From NCBI GenBank assembly GCA_021803885.1, contig JAJZKY010000044.1, forward strand, positions 1-13,224: a stretch of DNA of 13,224 nt, given 5' to 3'. This stretch comes from Planctomycetota bacterium (GTDB lineage: Bacteria > Planctomycetota > Phycisphaerae > WQYP01 > JAJZKY01). This document shows, in pieces, positions 6,054 to 13,224 of the stretch (positions are counted from its first letter, which is position 1; each line of letters starts with the position of its first letter). The notes under the pieces are model-generated. The model worked only from the letters and a program-made list of their open reading frames with translations. It ran no database searches and was not told the DNA's origin. The translations under genes were made by a program, and so were the position numbers.

Positions 6054-7670
6054 ATGTTGCTCTTCCGTGTCCGTGGGGATACTGTGGTGTACATGTGGTT
6101 TGGTCATTTTCGCATAATATACCTTGTGTATTTTTTATGGGTTGGTGTTTTACTTTTGGCCATCGTGCCCCCGCCCGCGCATGGCGCAGATAAACGTGTC
6201 GGAACTTTATCCGTCACGTTGGATGGCGGCATGGTGCCGCATGTAAATTCCTGGGCGACGCTGCGTTTGACGCTTCCGCATCTGACAGGTGGCATGACTG
6301 CGGTGACTGTTCAGGATGTCCGGGGCGGAGTGGTCATTCGTCGCCATTTGCAGATATTTCGTCGTCATATTCTTATGCCGATACCTTATGTGTCTGGTGC
6401 AGGTGGATTGGGGGCGCCATGGCCGGTGGTAGTACGAATTCACCAGGCGGGCGGAATATGGCGGGTGTTAAATTCCAAGGTTGATCTGCCGCTGATACGT
6501 TCGACACCCGCCACAACCATAGCGGTTTGGCGCCATGGGGACTTGGACGTAAGCGTGGTTGCCAAAGCCTTGGGTATGCCGCTGCAGCCGCTTATTTTTT
6601 CCCGTCGGCAACTGGCCTCATCACCGGTGTTAAATTTTGCTGCTTGTCGCTGGTTATTGATGGATCGTGCCATAACGCCACTGCTTTCGCGACAGCGGGT
6701 CTTGGCGCTGTTGTCTCTGGGTGTGTGCCTGGTGGACATCAGTTCAAGACCGCCGGGTATTTTGCCGGCGTCGGCATGGCATAATTCCGGAATATACACC
6801 AGTGGAGTCACTGTGTGGACAACGCGAAGTTTTGACGGATTCAAATATGGTGTGCCGGTGGTTGTACCCCAACTGTCCCGGTTGCGTATCACGCCGTTGT
6901 TATCGCCGTCGGTGTGGCAATATGCGGCGTGGGCCATCGGTCCTTTGACGCTTCTTATGCTGATGCTGCTGCGCGGCGCGGGCTTACGGCAATGGAAGTT
7001 TATATTCAGTATCGCGTTGGGTGTCTTACTGCTTTCTGCCGCCACGCTCTTCTGGCTTTCAGAAACGACTGGTGTAAGAACCATACGGTATCGTTGGCAA
7101 ACCTGTTTTGCTCCCGGCCCCTTGCGCCTGTATAACACGATCACCATGGCCCGTTGTCTGCATCCAGTTAATCAAAGCGTAGAAGGTGCGGCAGACAATC
7201 TTACGCTGCCGCTGGCGTGGTCACCACGGGCGTGGTTTGCTTTTCATGGTTGTATCAAGCTGCATCGTGATTCAGCGGTTCTTGCGTACCCGGTGGCCCG
7301 GCAACCCACCATACTGGCTTATCATCCAAGGGTCGTACTTAGCCGTAATTTACCACATTATGTATGGCCGAAGTCCTTTGTTTCCGCCGCCTCATTACCC
7401 GGCGGCTTTTCATATCAAGCGGGCGTTCTGTTCACAAGAGGGCAGATTTATTCCGTGATCCATCCCTATCGTGGCCATGATTTTTATAATTGGCTGCGCC
7501 GCGGATATCCCGCAGCGCAACTGGCTTTGCGTTTCTGGCTGTGGTTACAATTCAATGTGCATCGGCGCTACTATGTATCACTTGGTCACAGCCGTGCGCA
7601 AATCATCGCGCTGCCGCCGTCCGTTTCCCGCATTGGTTCCCTGTCCGCGCGGAAATATACGCAGCGTTAA
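6054..7670 (+). CDS. Exported membrane protein of unknown function with two central transmembrane helices
   Basis: I do not recognise a named family. The 538-residue frame begins with a likely signal peptide: hydrophobic residues 21-38 end in PPPAHG-A (possible cleavage after residue 44). The better start may be ATG 6093 (residue 14), which gives a normal-length signal peptide; ATG 6054 has only a weak GGGA before it. Residues 45-285 are predicted extracytoplasmic: first a beta-rich part (LSVTLDGGMVPHVNSWATLRL), then a part containing LSRQRVLALLSLGVCLVDIS. Two transmembrane helices follow (287-306, 313-335), then a 200-residue C-terminal domain rich in aromatic and basic residues and without obvious enzyme motifs. 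The order (exported beta domain, nucleotide-free Rossmann-like part, helices) recalls large uncharacterised membrane proteins of planctomycetes and other bacteria that start with a beta domain of the form 'GG..P..W..L.L.L'. That likeness is an impression. It stands alone, divergent from mutS and convergent with uvrB. Confidence 0.75.
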   Translation: MLLFRVRGDTVVYMWFGHFRIIYLVYFLWVGVLLLAIVPPPAHGADKRVGTLSVTLDGGMVPHVNSWATLRLTLPHLTGGMTAVTVQDVRGGVVIRRHLQIFRRHILMPIPYVSGAGGLGAPWPVVVRIHQAGGIWRVLNSKVDLPLIRSTPATTIAVWRHGDLDVSVVAKALGMPLQPLIFSRRQLASSPVLNFAACRWLLMDRAITPLLSRQRVLALLSLGVCLVDISSRPPGILPASAWHNSGIYTSGVTVWTTRSFDGFKYGVPVVVPQLSRLRITPLLSPSVWQYAAWAIGPLTLLMLMLLRGAGLRQWKFIFSIALGVLLLSAATLFWLSETTGVRTIRYRWQTCFAPGPLRLYNTITMARCLHPVNQSVEGAADNLTLPLAWSPRAWFAFHGCIKLHRDSAVLAYPVARQPTILAYHPRVVLSRNLPHYVWPKSFVSAASLPGGFSYQAGVLFTRGQIYSVIHPYRGHDFYNWLRRGYPAAQLALRFWLWLQFNVHRRYYVSLGHSRAQIIALPPSVSRIGSLSARKYTQR

Positions 7671-7765
7671 CGGCCCATTCACTCTGCAGGTAATTAACGC
7701 AGGGTGCCGGGAGATAAGGTTGGAAGGTAACCGTTCTCGCCTGCAGGGATAACCGTAAAGAGTAC

Positions 7766-7848
7766 CAATGAATAATGAGTAGTCAGCGGCAGATCATTCC
7801 AGAAAGCCGCGACCGTTGGTCGCGCCATAGTTAATGAACAATGAGTAA
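7766..7848. repeat. two 17-bp repeats in direct orientation around a REP-like hairpin
   Basis: Copies at 7766-7782 (one mismatch to CAATGAATAATGAGTAA) and 7832-7848 (two mismatches) flank a perfect 7-bp palindrome, CGCGACC-GTT-GGTCGCG at 7808-7824. The palindrome is followed by no T-run and so looks like a REP-type element and not a terminator. Confidence 0.65.
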
Positions 7849-7916
7849 ATAGCAGAACGCCGGAGTTATATGATTCACCGCCCTTCGCCTGTAGGTTGTT
7901 ATATAAAGTCGCGAAT

Positions 7917-7934
7917 CGGTGGGTTATTCCACCG
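7917..7934. repeat. CCACCG hairpin
   Basis: CGGTGG (7917-7922) pairs perfectly with CCACCG (7929-7934) around GTTATT. It belongs with the CCACCGG-core hairpins at 2443-2461, 2699-2719 and 10599-10617. Confidence 0.6.
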
Positions 7935-8187
7935 GCATGTTTTAACGGTACTTCCGCCTCAACCTGTCAACTCTATCCATTTCATCCGGTGCCATCTATA
8001 GACGTTTACAGGTGCTCTGGAATCCATGGGCCAAGATCAATGATCAAAAAAACATCCATATTAATCTCGTCGTCGACCGTTGTTCATTATTTGTTGAAAT
8101 CTCCACCCGTTTACCCCATCAGCCTTTGTAAATGATTACGTGGAAGTACCAAGACACAAATGTGTATGGCCGCAAGGAAATGCGTTA

Positions 8188-10353
8188 TTATTTTCCGGAT
8201 GTATTAGGGCGGCGTTTAGGTCCCCGGCGAAACTTTATCTGCTGCGGCTTTACGGTGGGGCGGTTAGCCAGGCGATTGGCTATGCCTTTATCAATCGCTG
8301 CAGCCAGAGCCTGTTGCCGGGCGGCGTTTTGTTCCGCATCGGCCATGGGTGTGTTATCCAACGGAGAATTGGATTGACTGGTCCGGACGGCATTCAGTTC
8401 CTTGATGCGATCGCGCAAATCGGCGGCTTTTTCAAATTCCAGATTATTCGCGGCCGCCAGCATTTCCTCTTCCAGCATCCGGATCATTTCCTGCTGGTCA
8501 AAATCGGTCTCGGTTTCCGAGAGCATTTCCCGCGCGGTGCGGATGGCCTTGAGTTCCAATTCAATACCGTGCCGTATGGCTTTTTGTATGGTTTGCGGCG
8601 TAATGCCATGGGCAGTGTTCCAGGCTTCCTGAATAGCCCGCCGCCGCCCGGTCTCGTCCATGGCCCGTTGCATGGCCGGGGTAATGGTATCGCCATAGAG
8701 CAATACGGTGGCGTTCACGTTGCGGGCACACCGCCCGATCATCTGAATCAGCGATGTTTCACTGCGTAAAAAGCCCTGTTTGTCCGCATCCATGATGGCC
8801 ACCATGGCCACCTCCGGCAGATCCAGACCTTCGCGCAACAGATTCACGCCTATGAGGCAGTCAAAGGAGCCTTCCCGCAATTCGCGTAGAATATCAACGC
8901 GCTCAAATGTTTGAATTTCGCTGTGTAAATATTTGCAGCGCAAGCCCGCCTGCCCCAGATAATGGGATAAATCCTCCGCCAGGCGCTTGGTCAGTGTGGT
9001 TACCAGTGTGCGTTGCCCTTTTTCCGCGCGGGTTTTAGCTTCTGCCAGCAGATCCGCTACCTGCCCCTGCGCGGGCCGCACTTCAATAACCGGATCAATC
9101 AGACCGGTGGGACGGATGATCTGTTCCACCACGGCGCCGCCAGTAAGTTCCAGTTCATATCGGGCCGGTGTAGCGGATACAAACAGCACCTGATTCCACA
9201 TGCCCACGAATTCTTCAAAGCGCAGGGGACGGTTATCCAGCGCTGACGGTAAACGGAATCCGTGTTCCACCAGCACTTCCTTACGGTGCCGATCCGCCGC
9301 ATACATAGCGTTGATCTGCGGAATCGTGACATGGGATTCGTCAATCATCAACAGGTAATCCTTGGGAAAATAATCAATGAGTGTTGTTGGCCTGGCCCCC
9401 GGTGGCGTGCCTGAAATGTGCCGGGAATAATTTTCAATGCCCTGACAGAATCCCGCCTCCAGCATCATTTCCATGTCATACCTGGTGCGGGCGAACAGCC
9501 GCTGGGCTTCCAGCAGCTTGCCCTGCTGCCGCAATTCCCGGCAGCGCGCTTCCAGTTCCTGTTGAATATCATGCACCGCCCGAACCATGGTGGCATCATC
9601 GGCAACATAGTGTTTGGCGGGATACACAAAAGCTGTGGTTTCCTCTGTCAGCCGTTCGCCGCTTACCGGGTGGATATGCCAGATGGACTCAATGGAATCC
9701 CCGAACATTTCCACACGCAGGGCGGTGATTTCATAAGCGGGGAAAATTTCAATGACATCGCCGCGTACACGGAATGTGCCACGTTTGAATTCAATATCAT
9801 TACGTTCATATTGTAAATCCACCAGCGATCGCAACAATTCTTCGCGTCCCAACTCCGCTGAACGCTGCAGGCTAATAACCTTATTTTTATATTGTTCGGG
9901 GGAACCTAACCCAAATATGCAGCTTACCGACGCGACCACCATCACGTCACGCCGGCTCACCAGAGATCTGGTGGTGGCGAGACGCAGGCGGTCAAGGTCA
10001 TCATTGCGGGCGGCATCTTTTTCGATGTAAATATCACGCTGCGGAATGTATGCTTCCGGCTGATAGTAATCATAGTAGCTGACAAAATAATTTACTGCGT
10101 TGTGCGGCATGAGTTCCCGGAACTCCTCATAGAGCTGGGCGGCCAGGGTTTTGTTATGACTTATGACCAGCACCGGCCGGTTGAGTTGTGCGGCCACATG
10201 GGCCATGGTAAAGGTTTTGCCCGAGCCTGTGACTCCCATGAGCACCTGATATTTTTCTCCAGATTCAAAGGCTTTGGTGATTGCTTCAATCGCCCGCGGC
10301 TGATCTCCGGTGGGCTTGAAAGGACTTTCTATCTTATATTCTTGTACCGCCAC
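8188..10353 (-). CDS. uvrB: Excinuclease ABC subunit UvrB
   Basis: Damage-verifying helicase of nucleotide excision repair: receives the lesion from UvrA, opens the strands and recruits UvrC. The 721-residue protein starts with GTG (10353), the only start that keeps the conserved N-terminus (YKIESPFKPTGDQPRAI). Walker A is GVTGSGKT (40-47); the strand-separating beta-hairpin YYDYYQPEAYIP is at 93-104; the DESH box is at 338-341, SATPA at 393-397, GVNLLREGLDLPEV at 502-515 and the arginine-finger motif QMIGRCARN at 537-545 (Cys where the family usually has Ala). A UVR coiled-coil domain that binds UvrC lies at about 623-655. About 65 residues beyond it form a basic, low-complexity tail ending FRRGPKRRPNTSGK, making it longer than the usual 660-690. 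It is monocistronic by position: 432 bp separate it from dprA upstream. Confidence 0.97.
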   Translation of the reverse strand: MAVQEYKIESPFKPTGDQPRAIEAITKAFESGEKYQVLMGVTGSGKTFTMAHVAAQLNRPVLVISHNKTLAAQLYEEFRELMPHNAVNYFVSYYDYYQPEAYIPQRDIYIEKDAARNDDLDRLRLATTRSLVSRRDVMVVASVSCIFGLGSPEQYKNKVISLQRSAELGREELLRSLVDLQYERNDIEFKRGTFRVRGDVIEIFPAYEITALRVEMFGDSIESIWHIHPVSGERLTEETTAFVYPAKHYVADDATMVRAVHDIQQELEARCRELRQQGKLLEAQRLFARTRYDMEMMLEAGFCQGIENYSRHISGTPPGARPTTLIDYFPKDYLLMIDESHVTIPQINAMYAADRHRKEVLVEHGFRLPSALDNRPLRFEEFVGMWNQVLFVSATPARYELELTGGAVVEQIIRPTGLIDPVIEVRPAQGQVADLLAEAKTRAEKGQRTLVTTLTKRLAEDLSHYLGQAGLRCKYLHSEIQTFERVDILRELREGSFDCLIGVNLLREGLDLPEVAMVAIMDADKQGFLRSETSLIQMIGRCARNVNATVLLYGDTITPAMQRAMDETGRRRAIQEAWNTAHGITPQTIQKAIRHGIELELKAIRTAREMLSETETDFDQQEMIRMLEEEMLAAANNLEFEKAADLRDRIKELNAVRTSQSNSPLDNTPMADAEQNAARQQALAAAIDKGIANRLANRPTVKPQQIKFRRGPKRRPNTSGK

Positions 10354-10382
10354 AGCTAATATCCCGAACTTAACATCTATGA

Positions 10383-10391
10383 ATTATAGCA
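10383..10391 (-). promoter_or_regulatory. putative extended -10 promoter of uvrB
   Basis: On the minus strand the site reads TGCTATAAT, a perfect TATAAT with the TG extension, ending 29 nt before the GTG start. This would leave a leader of about 22 nt. No good -35 hexamer is seen at 16-18 bp, which is usual for extended -10 promoters. No LexA-like operator was recognised nearby. Confidence 0.45.
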
Positions 10392-10513
10392 TTGACTGAC
10401 GCAAGCATGGTCATTCGGTCCGGCTATCCACAGTGGCAAGAGTGCAGCCATATATTTTGGTCAAAGCCCCATAGCTGCTGCCAGTTTGCAGATTTGAGAA
10501 CTATCCTGGGATC

Positions 10514-10533
10514 GCGGGCGTCTTCTCGTCCGC
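10514..10533. repeat. REP-like GC-rich hairpin
   Basis: GCGGGCG (10514-10520) pairs with CGTCCGC (10527-10533) with one G-T wobble and a 6-nt loop. On the minus strand it reads as a degraded form of a GACGCCCGCGATCCCAG-type repeat that I associate with planctomycete spacers, from memory. Confidence 0.45.
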
Positions 10534-10558
10534 CGTCGACTTCCAGGGGATCATTGGA

Positions 10559-10666
10559 CCGGTTGGTGCGGTTTCCGGAGCATCATCTGTCATATTAGCC
10601 ACCGGCTATGCCGGTGGTGGACTATTTAATGGTAATGCCAATCGGGAAGTTATTAAGGTCCCATTC
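10559..10666. repeat. 109-bp dispersed repeat, copy B (108 bp)
   Basis: Second copy of 2402-2510, same orientation, about 8 kb away. It contains a perfect 8-bp hairpin CCACCGGC-TAT-GCCGGTGG (10599-10617). On the minus strand the right half encodes WDLNNFPIGITIK followed by TAG; copy A encodes WDRNNFLIGITIE without a stop. Most differences in this part alter amino acids, which argues against selection on the peptide after duplication. Confidence 0.85.
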
Positions 10667-10785
10667 CTTAGCGCCATCTTCACACCCGGCGGCCCTGAAT
10701 TTCTGTACAAGACTGGCAATATGGATGCTTTTACGCCACTTTAAAGTTTCTGCGCCATCTTTATGCCTCAGTGTGCATTGAGTTG

Positions 10786-12048
10786 TCAACTTCGCGTTTT
10801 GGGCTGTCGCTGATGGAGAATATATCGCCGATCCGGTTGGCGGCGGACAACTCCGGAAATTTCCAGAAAAGTCAATTCGGCCATGATGACGGCCGGTGGC
10901 AGATCGGTCCTATCGCATAATTCATCCACATCCAACGCTATGCCGGCGAAGCATTCCACGATGCGCTTTTGCGGGGCTGTTAATTCGGCGGGTTGTAAAG
11001 TGTCGTTTTCGGTATGGGCATGCTGTGGGATATCCGGATGCGGCGGTGCCCCAATGGCGGGAAAAATGCGCTTGTTGGGTTTATCGGGAGCACAATCAGC
11101 ACCGTCTCCAGACGCGGGGTTGATCAAATCGGTCCGCCCCAAACCGCTGAGAATATCGTCCACCGATTCCACCAGTGCCGCGGCCCCGGTTTTAATGAGA
11201 TGATGCGTGCCGCTGCTGGCAATAGAATCCACACGCCCAGGCATGGCAAAAACTTCCCGGGCATAATCATCGGCTGCCAGGCGGGCGGTAATCAGCGAAC
11301 CACTGCGCAAGTTCGCTTCCACTACCAGTATCCCCAGAGACAGGCCGACAATGATGCGATTGCGCGGTGGAAAGTTTTCCGGCAGGGGTGGTTCATCCGG
11401 CGGTAATTCACTGATGACCGCGCCATGATCTTCGTCCGTAATGCGATCATAAAGCTCTGCATTTTCCTGAGGATAGCAATGTCCCAGTCCGCAGCCTTGC
11501 ACCACGATGGTGCGTCCGCCGGCGCGTAAGGCGCCCAGGTGGGATGCCGTATCAATACCCCGCGCGCCGCCGCTGATAATGGTTAAACCGGCATCGGCCA
11601 GGGCTGCGGCGAATTTTCCCGCCTGCTCGCGACCATAAAGTGTGCAGCGCCGTGATCCGACGATTCCCAGAGCCAGTAGATCCCGGCGCAGAATTCGTCC
11701 GCGCAGGTATAGCACGATGGGGGGATCCGGAATACGGGTCAAGCCTGCGGGCCACTCCGCGTGGTCGGGGCAGATCACGCGGATTCGCCGCTGCGCACAA
11801 TCGGCGAGAATATCATCAATATTGATCTGTTCACGTGTGCGGGCGATGGCGGCGGCGCGATGTTGACCGATGCCTTCCACCTGCGCCAACTGCGTCACTG
11901 GCGCGGCCAATATGTTTTCCGGCGTAGGCCACACTTCCAGCAGGCGGTGCGCAAGTATGGGGCCGATACCGGGACAACGGGAAAGCGTTATCCATGCGGC
12001 CAGTCGTTGCGGCGCAAGTTCGGTACTGACGGTTTCAGAATCGCTCAT
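10786..12048 (-). CDS. dprA: DNA-processing protein DprA (Smf)
   Basis: Binds incoming single-stranded DNA and loads RecA during natural transformation; widely conserved in non-competent bacteria too. The 420-residue protein has a helical, helix-hairpin-helix-like N-terminus (PGIGP at 26-30 and VEGIG at 57-61), then the Rossmann-like DprA core with GIVGSRRCTLYG (128-139), SGGARGIDTASH (159-170), the conserved FPPRNRIIVGLS (226-237) and RSGSLITARLA (248-258). After a proline- and histidine-rich linker (about 305-355), a C-terminal winged-helix domain (TAPQKRIVECFAG to RRYIL, 357-411) completes the long form of the family. ATG 12048 overlaps the aroB stop codon as ATGA, so translation is probably coupled to aroB. 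It ends at TGA 10786-10788. No other competence gene lies nearby. Confidence 0.96.
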   Translation of the reverse strand: MSDSETVSTELAPQRLAAWITLSRCPGIGPILAHRLLEVWPTPENILAAPVTQLAQVEGIGQHRAAAIARTREQINIDDILADCAQRRIRVICPDHAEWPAGLTRIPDPPIVLYLRGRILRRDLLALGIVGSRRCTLYGREQAGKFAAALADAGLTIISGGARGIDTASHLGALRAGGRTIVVQGCGLGHCYPQENAELYDRITDEDHGAVISELPPDEPPLPENFPPRNRIIVGLSLGILVVEANLRSGSLITARLAADDYAREVFAMPGRVDSIASSGTHHLIKTGAAALVESVDDILSGLGRTDLINPASGDGADCAPDKPNKRIFPAIGAPPHPDIPQHAHTENDTLQPAELTAPQKRIVECFAGIALDVDELCDRTDLPPAVIMAELTFLEISGVVRRQPDRRYILHQRQPKTRS

Positions 12049-13160
12049 GAGGCGGCAACTCCCTGCGGCTGAAGATACGTAATAGCCTCAAGAATCTGCG
12101 CTTCGGGGATATCCACGGCGATGCGAGCCTGCCCAATCTGTTGCGCCGGTAGAATCAGTCGCCGGTGGCCGGAGATAATCTTTTTATCACTGCCCATGGC
12201 CTCAATAATAGCTGACGGATCACGGATCGCGGTACGTACGGGTAGACCAATGTTTGTCAGCAGTGCTTCCACCGCCAGTGCGGAAGCTTCGGGAAATTCT
12301 CCGCGCTGTACGGCCAGGTGACAGGCGGCCACTGTTCCCAGGGCTACCGCCTGACCATGCTCTAAATTGGCGTATCCGGTCAGCGTTTCCAGCGCGTGGC
12401 CGAAAGTATGGCCGAGATTCAGTAAGGCTCTTTCACCACGCTCAAAAGGATCGGCCATCACCACCGCGGCTTTAATCCGCACATTCCAGGCGACAAGTTC
12501 TGTAAGCACACCAGAATCACAGGCGCGTATCGCGGAAAGATTGCGTGCAATAAAATCAAAGAGCCTGGCATCTTTGATAATGGCATGTTTTACACATTCC
12601 GCCAAACCGCATTGTATTTCCAGCGGCGGCAATGTTCTAAAGGTTGTTACATCCGTAAACACCGCCGCGGGATGGTGAAATGCTCCGATGAGATTTTTTC
12701 CCAGCGTATGATCTACCCCCACTTTTCCGCCAACGCTGGCATCCACCGCCGCCAGCAGGGTAGTAGGAACCTGAATAAATGGTACACCTCTTAACAGCGT
12801 TGCACTGATAAAACCGGCCAGATCACCGGTTACACCACCGCCCAAGGCGATTACCGGACTGGTGCGTTCCAGACGGGCGGACAACAGGACATCATAGGCG
12901 GCGGTGACGGTTCGTAGCGTTTTATTGCTTTCCCCGGCAGGAAAAATAAACGTGCAAACCCGATAACCGACGGATTCAAGTGCGGTCCTGACCGCAGCGA
13001 GATAATGCGTGGCAACCCGCTGATCCGTTATTAAGGCGCATGATGGCGATGGCGCGAATTGCTGTACTTTCCGGCCAAGGTCGGATAACAGCTGTGTCCC
13101 GACACGAACGGGATAAGCGACGGCAGCGGGTGGTGGAAGTTGTATAAGTATCTCAGTCAT
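12045..13160 (-). CDS. aroB: 3-dehydroquinate synthase AroB
   Basis: Second step of the shikimate pathway: converts DAHP to 3-dehydroquinate using bound NAD and a divalent metal, in the cytoplasm. From ATG 13160 the protein is 371 residues, normal for the family. Visible motifs are the NAD-binding GGGVTGDLAGF (107-117), PTTLLAAVDASVGGK (132-146) and GKNLIGAFHHP, and the metal ligands E188 (GLAECVKH), H251 (LNLGHTFGHALE) and H268 (LEHGQAVALG). The frame stays open to 13220 with an ATG there, but those 20 extra residues resemble no family N-terminus; MTEILIQLP is the likelier beginning. No Shine-Dalgarno sequence precedes it. The stop TGA overlaps the dprA start, forming an aroB-dprA pair; genes upstream of aroB lie outside the window. 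Confidence 0.96.
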   Translation of the reverse strand: MTEILIQLPPPAAVAYPVRVGTQLLSDLGRKVQQFAPSPSCALITDQRVATHYLAAVRTALESVGYRVCTFIFPAGESNKTLRTVTAAYDVLLSARLERTSPVIALGGGVTGDLAGFISATLLRGVPFIQVPTTLLAAVDASVGGKVGVDHTLGKNLIGAFHHPAAVFTDVTTFRTLPPLEIQCGLAECVKHAIIKDARLFDFIARNLSAIRACDSGVLTELVAWNVRIKAAVVMADPFERGERALLNLGHTFGHALETLTGYANLEHGQAVALGTVAACHLAVQRGEFPEASALAVEALLTNIGLPVRTAIRDPSAIIEAMGSDKKIISGHRRLILPAQQIGQARIAVDIPEAQILEAITYLQPQGVAAS

Positions 13161-13168
13161 AACATCAG

Positions 13169-13174
13169 ATTTTA
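13169..13174 (-). promoter_or_regulatory. possible -10 box of aroB
   Basis: TAAAAT on the minus strand ends 8 nt before ATG 13160, the same geometry as at mutS, which would give a leaderless message. No convincing -35 is present, and aroB may instead be co-transcribed from upstream, so support is weak. Confidence 0.25.
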
Positions 13175-13224
13175 GCGGAAAGTGCCCTTTTGTGCCCATC
13201 GAAGACGGAGCATGTACCATTATG

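Larger units (their letters stand above)
7671..8187. other. 517-bp convergent spacer with repeats, no gene
   Basis: Lies between the 3' ends of the 538-residue gene and uvrB. It holds a one-mismatch 12-mer (7728-7739), two direct copies of the 17-bp repeat (7766-7782, 7832-7848), the hairpin at 7808-7824 between them, and the CCACCG hairpin at 7917-7934. From about 7940 to 8187 I see nothing recognisable. Neither gene has an obvious stem plus T-run terminator. Confidence 0.75.
10354..10785. other. 432-bp spacer with uvrB promoter and repeat B, no gene
   Basis: Between dprA and uvrB, both on the minus strand. It contains the uvrB promoter (10383-10391), a REP-like hairpin (10514-10533), repeat copy B (10559-10666) and, from 10667 to 10785, a stretch that is open on the minus strand for 53 codons up to TAG 10622-10624 but has no start signal. 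Nothing was recognised between 10400 and 10510. Confidence 0.75.

Noticed and set aside
6440..7147. 235-codon minus-strand open frame opposite the 538-residue gene
   Set aside because: The plus-strand frame is longer and shows a signal peptide and membrane helices; the opposite frame has no coherent features.
7808..7824. Hairpin after the 538-residue gene as a rho-independent terminator
   Set aside because: The stem is perfect but begins about 140 bp past the stop and is not followed by T residues; it fits a REP-type repeat better.
5864..7848. CRISPR array from the repeated 17-mers
   Set aside because: Copies are in mixed orientation, too short, irregularly spaced and separated by genes, with no cas gene.
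8140..8769. 209-codon plus-strand open frame at the 3' end of uvrB
   Set aside because: Mostly antisense to uvrB, with no start signal or domain.
10786..13160. Competence or defence island around dprA
   Set aside because: Only aroB and dprA are present; no com genes, nucleases or defence domains were seen.

Overview
The window reads as a bacterial chromosomal segment of conserved housekeeping genes (DNA repair, DNA uptake, aromatic amino acid synthesis), two less conserved membrane-protein loci, and four long intergenic spacers packed with degenerate short repeats. No phage, plasmid, CRISPR, rRNA or tRNA gene was seen. The repeat-rich spacers, moderate GC, general lack of clear Shine-Dalgarno sequences and style of the 538-residue membrane protein suggest Planctomycetota, perhaps Phycisphaerae-like. 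This is inference from pattern familiarity, not a search.

Layout: 68-2365 (+) is a membrane-bound sensor diguanylate cyclase (integral-membrane sensor, extracytoplasmic domain, PAS, GGDEF) cut in two by an in-frame TGA at 878-880, so probably a decaying gene. 2366-2914 is a repeat-rich spacer. 2915-5653 (-) is mutS. 5654-6053 is a divergent spacer holding the mutS promoter and more repeats. 6054-7670 (+) is a secreted or anchored membrane protein of unknown function. 7671-8187 is a convergent spacer with repeats. 8188-10353 (-) is uvrB. 10354-10785 is a spacer with the uvrB promoter and a second copy of a 109-bp repeat also found at 2402-2510. 10786-12048 (-) is dprA and 12045-13160 (-) is aroB, overlapping by 4 bp as a two-gene operon read aroB then dprA.

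MutS (mismatch repair), UvrB (nucleotide excision repair) and DprA (RecA loading on incoming single-stranded DNA) share a DNA-maintenance theme, but only aroB-dprA look co-transcribed; mutS and uvrB appear to have their own promoters. The cyclase would make cyclic di-GMP if intact. I found no convincing new multi-gene system. The most unusual material is the intergenic repeat network (at least five families of short repeats, several forming hairpins, reused in different combinations in the spacers), the paired 109-bp repeat, the TGA-split cyclase and the unclassified 538-residue protein.
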